A stretch of 64,000 bases of DNA from Rhyacophila brunnea (taxonomy: Eukaryota; Arthropoda; Insecta; Trichoptera; Rhyacophilidae), in NCBI GenBank assembly GCA_022495005.1, contig JAGYXB010001603.1, forward strand, positions 186,001 to 250,000, read 5' to 3'. Positions 1-11,500 of this stretch are shown in pieces. The position numbers and the translations under genes were made by a program. Under the pieces are notes generated by a model. It made no database searches and was not told the origin of the DNA. It saw only the letters and a list, made by a program, of their open reading frames with translations. Each line of letters begins with the position of its first letter. Position 1 is the stretch's first letter.

Positions 1-573
1 TTGTCCTGACCGATTTGTTAATGTATTTATATATAAAACATAGTTACAGAAAATTACTCATGACATATAAAAAACTCGATAAGGGCTCCAAACGCGAAAC
101 TTCTTTGATATTTAAATTTATTTTTTATTAAAATAATATGTAGGTACCTACCTATATAACCATACATATAAATGCGATAAAACAACTATTCGATCTGACG
201 AAAGAATTTTGAAAAACGAATACGTATTATGCGTTTTAAGTAATTACCCAAAAATATGTGCCATTTCTGAACTAGTAAGTATAATATTTTATATTTCGCT
301 ATAGAGACTATTATAACGGACAATAAGCCTTAAAAATACTCTCTCTTTAAACAAATTGATAAGATACATATTTATTATTATGAATGGAAAAAATGAAATC
401 CTGTGTTATTTATAAAGAATCTTTAAGAAATCATTGTTTTGTATGGGTCTAATGCGTGCAACAATGCTTTGTTATTGACGGCATTCTTTCTTTGATATTT
501 TTTGATGTTAAAAAATGTGTACATGTTTGGATACTGATTCTATTGAAACACTGTCGTCAACCAGTGGCCCTGA
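1..573. other. No gene recognised
   Basis: Very AT-rich sequence with the 'taggtacctacc' word near 141-153. I see no splice-supported exon, RNA gene or transposon end here. Confidence 0.5.
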
Positions 574-888
574 ACACTTAAGACCCGTTTCAGACGGGAC
601 ACCGGTGTCGCGCTCGATATAAAAAGGAGGCCTTTGTACCCGAGCTAATGAGGCAAAGCGTTTCCGGTACACTTTTCTGTCGGCCGCTACATTCTCAATC
701 CGTCGATACACATGTTTTTATGACCGCAGCCAGTTTTATGTTCTAATTTATATCGCGAAATTATGCGTTGACTCATTAGCTATAGCCGTTCATAAACATA
801 ATACAAGGACCCCTTTATTCGAATACAAAGGCCTCCTTATAATATACAAGCGCGACACCGGTGTCCCGTCTGAAACGGGGGTAAGTGT
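574..888. repeat. Foldback repeat with ~67-bp inverted arms
   Basis: Left arm about 574-640 and right arm about 820-888 are inverted copies. Both contain CGTTTCAGACGGGACACCGG and a GGAGGCCTTTGTA block. The spacer is about 180 bp without coding sequence. Arms and size fit a MITE-like non-autonomous DNA element; I could not fix a target duplication. Arms are GC-richer than the flanks. Confidence 0.7.
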
Positions 889-2919
889 TACTAGTAGTCC
901 ACACTGACAATTATTATTGTAATTTTTAACATTCAACGAAGCTCCAGTTCTACCGCCAACCCGGACTGTGCTTGGAGTGGCCCATCCCTTGTTTCGCTAC
1001 TGATCACGGAGATATGTTGTTGTAAATAGGTAAATGGTAGAAAAATATTTATTGATTTTCCTACGAGAGCGAAAGCTCTTCTTTTACTCTAGTTAACGGA
1101 ATTCATATAACTGAATATTTCCTAACATTTCAAAGGTTAGATCATTTATTGAGGTTTAGAAGTCTCCCTAGTTTTAGCAGTTTAAAACATTTTCCAATAT
1201 TGATCAAAGATCAAATCAAACTTAATCCATTGGATTTTCATTAGTAAGTGCATGTTATTTTCATTTTGTCCGTGCATTTTTCAAATAAGTTTGCTCAGAT
1301 GTTCTAATTTACTTGCATGATAATCCATCGATATGGAAAATTTTACGAACCGGAGCACTCATTAATTTTCTGAAAATATTAACATAGTTATCTAATTTTA
1401 TGTGTGTTTTATAAAAATAAGTGTGTTTGATTTTTTGTTCTATCGGCATTCTAGCTCAAACGGTAAAATTATTTTTTCTATGAGCGGAACGACAATGTTG
1501 CCGATTTTACGACCAGGAACGGCGCTCCGGTGCGCTCCGGTCCATTCCAAGCCCTGGAGTCGTGTGTATTAGGTATTAAGTTAAATGTATCAACGTAAGA
1601 AGTTATATAGTGATTCTATGAGAGTATACAGTTAAATAAAAATATTATAAAAACATTACCTATAAATTGTGTAGGACTATCCAAAATAAATTTAAATTTA
1701 ATAAATTATTACAGTATCTAGAAATATATAAATATAAAATCATTAAGTACAAACTATAAAATATATATAAATCTGTTTCAAACAAAAAGTCGTTGAATCG
1801 TGATGCCATTAGTGGATAGTTTTTTACGCGGCATACTCGCTTCCACGTAGTAATTTTTGCTGACAATATTTTGTAAGTTTGTAAAATCTTTAAGATTCTT
1901 TATCATAAAAACTACATATTATGTATGCGGATCAAATATGTAAGTACCTCCTTGTATGATATCATAAATAAATTTAGAAATGCCTAGGTGTTAGTTCAAA
2001 ATCCGGGATAGTATACATACGAAAAGTAATCGATTTATCTAAGTAAGTACTTACATACATACCTATATGTTAATGAGTATAATGTAATAGCAAATATTGC
2101 ATAACCCGACGAAGAGTGTAAATAGTGTAAAAAGATAAATCAGTGTTACTACGGAAACGCAAAGTTTTACTATGTAGGTACCTACTCACGTGGAATGCAT
2201 AATAAGTATTCTAATATGAAATTTATCGTACATATTTAAACATACACTTCTAATAGTACAGATCGATCATTTTAGAAATGGTGCACATCGGTGTCATATG
2301 TTTTTATAATTATTTGAATACGTGTATTAAATAAGGCTCTAAGTACCAAAAAGTAGTATTGCCTGTAGATACAAAATACCGAGTCATTGCAGTAAAATTT
2401 CATGAAGCAGACCTTTTGAAAAATGTAGTTTTACAGTGTGAAGCAATCACGGCAGCTTCTATAATTTTAGGTATTAAGAACTCGCAAGTGTCAACACATC
2501 ATCGTCAGCTATTTTATATTGAATGCCGTTGACCACTGCAGAGCTACTTACACCATTATAAATAAAACACGCCAACAGACTTACAATGTCGACAGGTTTA
2601 ATTATTTTGCTGTATTTTTTTGACTTGCTTGAGGCACTTAGACTATATTTGAAGTTATTGGCGTTGGTATGTAGAACATTTTTCTATAAAAATGACAGTT
2701 TTTTTTTTTTGGTACTTAGTGCCATAATTAATACACGTATTCATTTATTGTACAATAATAGGTACTTACTAGGGATTTTATTATGTAAGCAGTATACTAT
2801 ATGCAGTATAACTTCATATCCCAGACTGTATCGCATCGGTTTACTTGCTATTTGCATCGGATTCTCCAATATTGTTGATCATATGGACCGCGAGAAAGAT
2901 AACTTGGAAAAACTCATAT
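889..2919. other. No gene recognised; a few repeat scraps
   Basis: AT-rich DNA. The GC-rich scrap at about 1480-1550 (accaggaacggcgctccgg) is an inverted relative of the repeat at 14490-14640. An open frame at 2586-2969 (127 codons, Leu/Ile-rich) matches no family I know and has ordinary AT-driven composition, so I do not call it a gene. Confidence 0.45.
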
Positions 2920-3274
2920 TGTGTATCGTCACCTCAATACTACAGCTAGATAACATGATTTTGAGATAGCTATTGAATATGAATCAACATTATTTCCTTC
3001 TCTACAAAATGATAGAACTAGGTAAGTCAGGTGTTAATGGGAACTGTATTAATTTTGTGATAACTTTAAAACCATAAATGCATTAAATAAATAAAATAAT
3101 ATATCTACAATATTTTTTTATACAATTAAACATTATTTAATTGTTCCCAATTAGACAAGCACAATTTTTCTATTTTTATTTTAAATAATAATTAGGTATA
3201 GTCTAGATTTATGTTAATCAACTAAAGTTTAAATTTATTTTTTTTAACAATGGCCAAATCAGAGTTATCTAGAT

Positions 3275-4182
3275 CAGGGGGGGGGGGGCAAACTTTTTGG
3301 ATGGCCGCAAGTTAAATATCATTTTTAGATATACACTATTTATTATCACGAAAAATAAACATTTAAAAACAATTAATGAGCAAAATGAAACTATTGTACA
3401 TTTTTTTTAAATTCAGGTGTTAATTTTGCAGTTGATATTCTCACAACTGCTTGTAAATGGGCATCGGAGATATTTGATCGTAAAGAATTTTTATTGAGGT
3501 TCATGATCGAAAATGTTTGTTCACATATATATAGGTTGATCCAAAAATAACGAACATTTTTCTTGCATAATCTTTAAGTTGGTCGAATTTGTCTGAATTA
3601 AGGGCATTGTAAAATTTGGAGATTTCTTCACGACGATGCAATTCTCTTAAATCAGTGTCACACTGCAGATCAATAATCTCAAGTTGTAGCTCTGTCGGTA
3701 CACTATCAATATCTATTGAAAATGGATCGCGTACTATTGCTAAACTTGTCTCAATTTTTCGGAAGTCACCAAATCTTTGTGAAAAATCGTCATTCAGAGC
3801 TTTAATAATTTTACCATATTCTTCAAATTTATATTCTGGTATATTCAGCAACTTCAAAGTTGGAAAGTGGTCCACGTTGTTATTCGATATTTGTCGAAGG
3901 AATAACTTGAGTTTTAATTGAAATCCATTAAAACTTTTTACCATAATATATTATCATGGGCATATATTTTTTACCTTGCAACGCGGAGTTAAAAGTATTT
4001 AAATGTGTCACCATGCTCAACGTAGAAAATAGTGGTTACATAGTGTGAGACGAAACGCAAGGAAGACGTACTGAGATAATACATTTACGAAACAACAAAT
4101 TCTTCAAATTTTATGCATTTTATGGTTAATGATGGCGGGCCGCAAAAAAATACCCGGCGGGCCGCAGTTTGCCCCCCCACTG
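3275..4182 (-). mobile_element. hAT-type DNA transposon, 908 bp, internally deleted
   Basis: Terminal inverted repeats begin CAGGGGGG..CAAACT on the left and, inverted, CAGTGGGGGGGCAAACT on the right. A perfect 8-bp target duplication ATCTAGAT lies at 3267-3274 and 4183-4190, the size expected for hAT. It carries a broken transposase C-terminal region on the minus strand. At 908 bp it is too short for an autonomous hAT, so it is a deleted derivative. Confidence 0.85.
3391..4030 (-). pseudogene. hAT transposase C-terminal remnant (GTF2IRD2/ZBED-like type)
   Basis: The longest intact piece is 3501-3944. It contains FGDFRKIE, ELQLEIIDLQCD, EISKFYNALNSDKF and ARKMFVIFGSTYI, which form the conserved end of hAT transposases of the type domesticated as GTF2IRD2/ZBED5-like proteins. 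At about 3525 a two-base gain in a TA run shifts the frame. The other frame continues as CEQTFSIMNLNKNSLRS to a stop at 3391-3393. Upstream, HLNTFNSALQGK near 3955-4025 is in yet another frame. At least two frameshifts and the missing N-terminal half (BED finger and most of the catalytic domain) make it non-functional. Confidence 0.8.
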
Positions 4183-4317
4183 ATCTAGATTCTAGTTGTA
4201 GTATTGAGGTAACGATATACACTATAATATACATTTGTATAAAATCTATAGTGTCAGTTGACAATATCGCTCTAAAGGGAAGAATTGAGGTGACGATAAT
4301 AATATGAATAGTATAAT

Positions 4318-4541
4318 AGTGACATGGGTTTTTCAGTGACACAAGTCCTGCATGCCTCTGAATGAAGAGAGGGATGCAGCCAAGCCGTAAAAAGGCTGCC
4401 TGATAGCTAAACGAAGTGGAAGAATATCGTTGACTATAACAAAAAATTAGAATCACTTGATAGAATTAATATTGTTTATCATTAATTATGCACGTAATTG
4501 TAAAAAAAATTAGGAAAATGTGTAAGGAGTAGCTGTTTAAC
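4318..4541. other. Unclassified repeat-like stretch
   Basis: GC-richer segment at about 4325-4430 (tgcatgcctctgaatgaaga) that looks like part of a dispersed repeat. No coding assignment. Confidence 0.3.
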
Positions 4542-4641
4542 GTCCACACTGGAAACCTCATTAAATTTCACGATAACTGTCTAAATTTGTTTGACCAAAA
4601 ATTATTTTAAACGAAATTTAATGAGGTTGCCAATGTGGAAA
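4542..4641. repeat. Small foldback MITE, copy 1
   Basis: Arms TCCACACTGGAAACCTCATT (from 4543) and its near-complement ending at 4639 (aatgaggttgccaatgtgga) enclose about 45 bp. It shares the arm sequence with the better preserved copy at 8080-8238, so this is a family. Confidence 0.7.
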
Positions 4642-4783
4642 CGGCATACAGAAGTAGTCAAAACTTCCTGTATGAATACATCGATGCATATTTTGTGAAT
4701 GCAGTAAGTTTACGAGGAAATATTTTGTAATAATGAAAAATGACACACAGCAATCGCTGTGAACACTAATCTAGATTCTAGAC

Positions 4784-6318
4784 TAGCGTTTGCCAAACTT
4801 TTTTACTTCATGGCACACTGGAGAATGGGATTTGTTCCGCGGCCCACCAAATAAAAATGCCTTAAAAGGAAATGTACATTATTAATATGAATAAAGGAAA
4901 TCATAGTGTAGGAAACAATTTTTTTTAAATATTTAAATATTTTATCAACATATATATAGGTAGTAATAATTTTATTAGTGAGAAGGATGCAATTGATTTT
5001 TAGAAAGACATCTGTCAAAATGTGGGTCTAAATTATATAAACAAACATGTAACTCCTCATCAACCATCTGAACCGCTCTCGTTTTTTTTATTTCTTTTCC
5101 ACGACCGCTGAAAAACCGAAGATACGACGATCCAAACGGCAACACAGATTTAATTGATGTCGTTGCCAAGCGAGGATATTGAGTCCAAAGCGATATCCAA
5201 AATGCTGACAACTCTAGCTCAGAAAATGAGGCTTTGTGAACAGGGTCGTTTTTTAGATCTATTAAAATTTCCTCTTCAGTTAGTGTCAGGTCAGTCAGGT
5301 GTGTACTGTCGAATCTTGCGAATGGATTGATGACCTACTGGTACATCAAGTGATGGAAAATACTTGGAGAATGATGCAGAAAGAAGTTATAATATGTTCT
5401 GCACTTCTGGAAACATTTTAAATTTGGTTAAGGAAGCGTCTACACCAGGGAAGCAATCAAGCTGTGAGTTTTTAACTTTTTTGGTTCACAGGTCTAGCTT
5501 GTCAGCGAAAGGTTTTAATTTTCCTGTAATTGTAATGATATTTTTGTTCGCTCCCTGCAGGCTTAAATTAAAAATATTTAATTTCACAAAAAAATCATTA
5601 AAAGCATATATAAGTGAATTTTCAACAATAGGTGGACGAAATTTCGCACTCGTCGACAATCGGAGAGCGGTAGTCGAGGTGTGAACGCGTCAATTTGTTT
5701 TGTGATGGCGCCGGAGGAATATATTCTTATATCGTGTAAAGATGACTATAAAACGTTACGCATGAACTCGAAAAAGAAAACATGTCAATGAATATATAAT
5801 TATTATTACTAATATAAAATAAACATAACATTAAATGGATGCATGTTGAATTTTTATGACAAAATAGGTTTTGTTCGGTACGCGTCATTTGCACAATCCG
5901 CGCGTCGCATAGTAACGATCTCTTTAGACCATGCCTCACCTGAAGTATAACCTTAATAAATGTGACTTCCAGCCACTAATTATTGTCCTCGTAAAGAAAA
6001 TCATTCCCCATATTTTCAGCATCGAAGAAAAAAATTATTTCGGCTCGCCTTTTTGCGATAGTACTTTAATCGTGATAGTTCTCTTACTTGTCTTCCTTTT
6101 GAGAGCCAACGTACTGTATGAAGCAGCATACACTTAAAATCAGAATCCATATTTTTACACAGTGAAAGTGAAGTGACAAATATTTATTTGAAAGATTTTG
6201 AATTTATTTAAAATTGAAGAAAATTTAAATGTATTGGCATTATTTAAAATGAACAGTTTGGAGGCTTCTTCCTTCGCGGCACACCTGAGACTTGAGGCAC
6301 ACAGTTTGGCAGACACTG
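4784..6318 (-). mobile_element. Second hAT-type DNA transposon, 1535 bp
   Basis: Left end TAGCGTTTGCCAAACT and right end, inverted, CAGTGTCTGCCAAACT. A perfect 8-bp duplication TTCTAGAC lies at 4776-4783 and 6319-6326. Subterminal GGCACAC words occur at both ends. The ends and the protein relic differ from those of the hAT at 3275, so this is another family. The left terminal C has become T. Confidence 0.83.
4975..5640 (-). pseudogene. hAT transposase remnant (SCAND3/ZBED/FAM200-like type)
   Basis: The best piece, about 4975-5290, reads through DLKNDPVHKASF, LSAFWISL, YPRLATTSIKSVLPFGSSYL and MVDEELHVCL to HPSH and a stop. That is the characteristic C-terminus of this transposase class. Upstream pieces in shifted frames include FNLSLQGANKNI and AFSKYFP-like segments up to about 5640. 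The usual YLCE..FS block is damaged, and several frameshifts and stops interrupt the gene, so it is dead. It lies wholly inside the 4784-6318 element, antisense to the window. Confidence 0.78.
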
Positions 6319-6326
6319 TTCTAGAC

Positions 6327-7190
6327 GATGGGAGCAGGCCAAAGTGTTTCAGATTTTATAGTGGTGAAGACTGTCCTAGTAAAATGCGTGTTATTTCACT
6401 ATTATTATGGTATATGCATAAGATACGTATGGTACATATCTTAAAAGAATTAAACATAAATGGACTCCGTCGAATTTTGATGGGAAGTCTGAAAAGTTTT
6501 ATCTAGGATTATATTATATCAATGCTATATTTACATGATTGTACCCGTTTTATCTAAAATTAATCTAAATAAAGTTAAATGTAGTTTATTAATGTTTGGT
6601 GTTATCTTGAAAGTGTAAATGCGCATTTACCCTGGTACCTATGCTACGTTGTAACATTTCACTTCTCCAGATGCATCCATGACCTTATTTTTAAGACTTG
6701 CTTTCTTAAAAACAGCAAACATTTTACCATGTACCTACTCAAATAATTCACTTACGAACAGGATTACTGTTGCTTGGCAACCTGAAAATGCAATAAGCGT
6801 ACAAACTCAAACGGGTTTGATTTAAATCTCTCAAGAGAAAGAGTTGTTTTCGGTACACTTACGGTTCATTTGAATCTTAAAACTGCATCGTTGACTGTAG
6901 CTTAAAGCCTGTGCAGAATTCAAAAAAATATAACCGGCAAAGTGAAATTTTTTATAAAATAAGCAAAGTGACAATTGTATAAGAAAATAGTGTGTTATCC
7001 AATAAAAAATCAATTAAAAAAATAGAAAGATCATGGATGTGGATCAGCTGAGCGTTGCCACTTGACAAATGAACGAGTTCAGTGATGGCATGTCGGCAAA
7101 GTCAGGAGACTACAAAGACTCCACTAGATTGAAGCAGTAGCTCACAGACAGGAAATTGAGTTTGAAACAGCAGAACAAAAAGAGGAAGAT
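6327..7190. other. No gene recognised
   Basis: Ordinary AT-rich DNA between the second hAT element and a hairpin. An AT-driven open frame at 6831-7013 has no family features. Confidence 0.45.
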
Positions 7191-7193
7191 GTT

Positions 7194-7253
7194 TCTGTCT
7201 CCCTGTTTCTCATACAATAAACGTAGATATTGTATGAGAAACAGGGAGACAGA
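7194..7253. repeat. Perfect 26-bp inverted repeat with 8-nt loop
   Basis: Left arm 7194-7219 (tctgtctccctgtttctc...) is perfectly complementary to 7228-7253; the loop is AACGTAGA. Flanking sequence continues only with scattered pairing. It could be the core of a decayed foldback element or a short hairpin RNA. No family is recognised. Confidence 0.6.
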
Positions 7254-7259
7254 TAGAAG

Positions 7260-8079
7260 ATGTGAGCCACACTCAAGAATTCAAGGTGGCACTGCCATCT
7301 GGGAATTTCCTAGTTCCAAATAATTTAATAAACATTATTACTAGTTTCACCCGTTTAGCACGATATTGCAACAAATACAACAGGTATAATATGTAATAAT
7401 AAAACTAATTAAATTACATTTAATTAGCTACACACGATACGTCAATATAAACATATTCATAACCATATAACAATGGTGATTAAAGTGACTTATGACAATT
7501 ATAACATAACAATATATAAATTATAATATAATTAGTTATAATAATTCATAGTATGTTAATTCTTGTTTTCTTGCATACAAATTTACACGTGTATTCATAA
7601 GTAGGTTGTAGGATAGAATGGAATTTCTTGAATGATAGGGTAGGTACGCGAATGTTCTTCTGTAACAAATTATTATTCTTTTATTTCATATATTTTATAG
7701 TTATTCCGGAAAAAATCCTATTTACAAAACCAATAGCTTCAATAGAGAGCCAACAAACTGAAAAATGCTACAAATACGCATATTTTTCTATTAAAGTTTG
7801 ACTGTTTTGAAAAGCTTTATTTTTTGTTTTCTGTATACTTACCAGATTTTTTATTCAGAAAAGTTTTATATTTTGTTTTCTGTACCTACGCATATCAGAT
7901 TTTTTGAGCATCTATGACCTCTCTTGCAATATTGGTGTGACCTATCCATGAAAATATTAATGTGAAATAAGAAATAGGTATTGCCAGAATAATGGATATA
8001 TTTATTATGAAGAATTATCCCCACACCAAACAATTTGAAAAATAAAAACGATAATTTGTAAATAAGTATTTTTAAGCAT
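7260..8079. other. No gene recognised
   Basis: AT-rich DNA with a local near-duplication of ttttgttttctgtac..taccagattttt around 7815-7845 and 7870-7905. No coding or RNA gene seen. Confidence 0.45.
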
Positions 8080-8238
8080 ATAATGCCGGGTCCACACTGG
8101 CAACATGTCGCGCGACAACCTCATTAAATTTTATGATAATTACCATAATTGCTTAAGAAATTTTACGATAATTATTATTTATCGTAAAATTTAACGAGGT
8201 TGTCGCGCGACATGTTGCCAGTGTGGACCCGGCATTAT
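8080..8238. repeat. Foldback MITE, copy 2, almost perfect palindrome
   Basis: The 159-bp unit has arms of about 65 bp: ATAATGCCGGGTCCACACTG from 8080 and its exact complement ending at 8238. The inner arm contains ATGTCGCGCGACAACCTCAT. Only a few mismatches occur over the arms. It is younger than copy 1 at 4542 and lies 285 bp before the proposed elongase start. Confidence 0.85.
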
Positions 8239-8523
8239 GAACCAAGCATATTATTAATTCATAACATAACATTGGTTTCAAATATTCGTAATATTACCAT
8301 TATAATTGTTACAGTTTTATGTTTGGTGATCTTCTGGTAAGATGAAACACGTATTGTGTAACGTTTTTATTTACATTATTATTACCTTCTATTTTGAATA
8401 CATCTGAAAAGGTCAATTAAAAGCTCAACTGCGGAAAATATCCAATACTATTTAAATAAATGTACATTTTATGAGATCTTTAACGTTTTGTTGTTATTAG
8501 TGAAGTGTTTGTTATTTAAAAAG
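8239..8523 (+). promoter_or_regulatory. Proposed 5' UTR and upstream region of the elongase
   Basis: This 285-bp stretch lies between a perfect foldback MITE and the proposed start codon. It has no clear TATA box or strong initiator that I can identify. A small upstream ORF starts at the ATG near 8470 (MRSLTFCCY then stop). A non-coding 5' exon further upstream cannot be excluded. Assignment follows only from the exon 1 model. Confidence 0.3.
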
Positions 8524-8569
8524 ATGGGACTAGAGACTGCATTTTATGAGTGGTCTTTCTTGGTTGAAG
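8524..8569 (+). CDS. Elongase exon 1 (proposed start codon)
   Basis: This 46-nt segment reads MGLETAFYEWSFLVE followed by one base, G, directly before an AAG|GTAAAA donor. The leftover G joins to AT at 28082 to make the Asp of DPRT, so the phase matches exon 2 exactly. A short aromatic and acidic N-terminus running straight into DPRT is normal for insect ELOVL proteins. The ATG sits in an AAAAAGATGG context. The nearest competitor is 27976-28009, also phase 1, with a weaker N-terminal fit and only a 72-bp intron. Assignment is inferred; a transcript read would settle it. Confidence 0.6.
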
Positions 8570-11500
8570 GTAAAATATTTAATAAAATTATATCGGTTAA
8601 AAAAATAGTGATATCGATATGAGATTTGAGCCTTCATTATAAAATGATTTAATTGGTAAGTAGGTAGGTACATTTAAAAAAAATATCATATCTAAATTAT
8701 TTAAATATATATAGTATTTTTTTGGTGATGATAAATTAATATTTACACTTGCAAGCACAGTCATAGTCATAAGAAGCATGTAAGTACCCATCACAGAACA
8801 TAAGTTCCCTGGTACCCATGAACTACTCTGGCACTGTCTTCTCATGCTGTAAGTTCCTTGTTTGATTCCCGGCGAAGTCATTATATTATATTTAGGTGGT
8901 TTTATCTAGTATGGGTAGTTTTATGACGTATTTCACTAGGAACTGTAATAATTGGTCCTCGTGGCTTGTAAAACCGTATACGTCATTAACTCCTCAGATT
9001 GTAAAGATATAGTATGTAGTAAATAAACGTCATATTTAATATTAATGACGTTGTTATGGAAAGTTTGTAACGTTTTTATTATTGTTTCATTGTGGTTAGA
9101 GTAGTTCATAATATCAACATAACTAATACAGCATATTATTATAATCAATTAAATCATAATTTGAATAAAGGTACCTAAGTGCTTATTGGTAAATATATTA
9201 TATACTTATTTATTGTTTATATTTTAGTAAAAACGATCGTTTGATAATATTATAAAATATGTCTGGCAAAAAATACAAGCTCTTTTTCAATGCATGTTTT
9301 ATCGAAATATGTGGCTTGAGCGGATAGAATTATAACAAACCTCTCTCTAAAAAGGATGATAATATTATCATTCTATAATGAGGACTATATTATTGTGGTC
9401 CGCATATGAGCAACAATGATGAAAAAATATAAAAGTTAATGAAATTTACATTTTTGTCTAGCATAACTAGAAGTATTTACATAACCTAACTTTGTTTTTT
9501 AGTTAATCTATGAAAATATTTATTTCAAAAATAAAATTATATCCAAAGACATTTGGCACGTGTACAATTAATATGATAACTTGGCAAAGCTTACGACGAA
9601 AATAAAATGGAATGTAATTGTGAACTACCCGTACAAAGGTAGATTCGGGTAACGGGTGGGCGGGCTTGGAGAATATATCCGCATTATGTCCAGCATGCAC
9701 CTTTCATGCCACGTTGAGCGACTCTTAATTTTTGAATTTCTTCTACATTTAATGAATAACCGCTGGCTACCCTGAAAATAGCTCGATTAAAACTAACTAG
9801 GTTGGATGAAAATTCGTGAGAGCAAAAAACTAAAGACCGAGGAGGACGGAATGCACTGCTAGAGGTCTTTATCTGTCAGTGAATCGAACCTCGTATGACG
9901 AGTTATTATATATCATACTTTGACAGACATTTTACTACATATAGGTCATATTTATTTAGCTGCTATACATTATTTATATAGTAGGTGCCATTGGTAGATA
10001 ATTTAAAATTAACTCTTTATGTGAAGTATGTTTTATTTCAATTTTTATAATAATATTACTAGTTCTATCATTGGTGCCAATATTATTATTATACTATTAG
10101 GTACCTACAATAAAGTGTATTACAAAATAAAAAATTAAGATACTCATCATGAATGCACAATAATAATTATTGGTGTTAAATTTATTATTGTGCCAGAGTG
10201 ACTTTGTATGTCCATGACCTAATGAAACACTATTAAAAAGAACTTTGTAAGATACCTAACGCGATGTAACAAAAGGCTTAACATTGTATTTGTAATTGGA
10301 AAATTATCAATGAGATATCCTCTATAATAATTTATGTAGCTCGTATATGAATCTAATAATAATTATCAATATAACGGTAATGAAAATATGTATTTCATTC
10401 AAATCTGTAGTATTTATACTGTTATCATAAAGTAAATGCCTTAACTTCATATTATGTTGAAACAGTTTTGAAACAAAGTTATTTTTGTTTAATTTTACTT
10501 TCACTGAGTCATTGAGTATAAGTAATAGTTAGTTAACTACTACTCTAACTAATACTAAACTTTGTGAGTTATATTATATATATTAGTAATTAACTAACTG
10601 TTAGTTATAGTCGACAATTCCAAAGACGGGTTTATAGTCGAAACAATTGTCAACGTAAATGATTCAGTTAAAGTACAATTTAAAAAAAATGTATCAAACC
10701 CCTTATAATAGAGATTCAGCACGTAAACGTCAGTTCAATCAATAATAAATTCATACTAGGTAATGATAATTGGCCCTAAAGTTTTAAACAAAAACGCTCA
10801 CATTTCTGACAATATTGAATATAGTGATGGAGTAAGATGGTATTAAATATTTTGCCCATCAAAATAAAATACAATATTTAGTACTAAATTCAGATAATTT
10901 ATAATGATCACGACCGATTTATTCCGCGGCGGTGTCTCGCGGGAAATTATGTCGGTGTTAGTTTAAAAACGTTGAACTTTCTGTTATCTTAGTATCTATG
11001 TAACGTTAGTGTGTGTGTTTTTCATTGGATGCTTTCAGTATAAATAACAAGATAATGAAAGAAATTTAAGTTTTAAAATATTCGCATTGATTGCACATAA
11101 AACCAGCATGCTCTGAACCATATTTTGAGAAACTTCGCTGCAATTAAATCAATTTATCATTTTGTGTGAGATAATCATTATTACACATGTAATCACAAAG
11201 TAAGCAATTACGTATTGGCAAAGTTGTTTAAAGATAAATAAAAGAGTATCCGTGGAATAATATTTTTTTTATGTAATTGCAGTTTTATTTGTTATAGTGG
11301 AGATATTATCGTCACTTTATTAATTTTATTGTAGTGTATTATTATTATTTTAAATGTACTTAGGTACTAATATTTCTTGCAGCTTCAAAGACAATTCAAT
11401 AAAGTATTGAAATTACTCAATTATAAAATTATTAACATAACATAATATCAATATAATAATCTACGCCTTTTAAATTTCAAAGATATTAAATTAACAATAA

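Larger units (their letters stand above)
2920..4310. repeat. Inverted ~33-bp repeats flanking the first hAT element
   Basis: The word TATCGTCACCTCAATACTAC near 2925-2948 is inverted near 4197-4220 (GTAGTATTGAGGTAACGATA), and a weaker copy (GAATTGAGGTGACGATAATA) sits near 4284. The pair brackets the hAT insertion at 3275-4182. It may be an older element into which hAT inserted, or two dispersed copies in opposite orientation. Confidence 0.4.

Noticed and set aside
2586..2969. 127-codon open frame
   Set aside because: Leu/Ile/Tyr-rich composition explained by AT-rich DNA, no known motif, no supporting splice structure.
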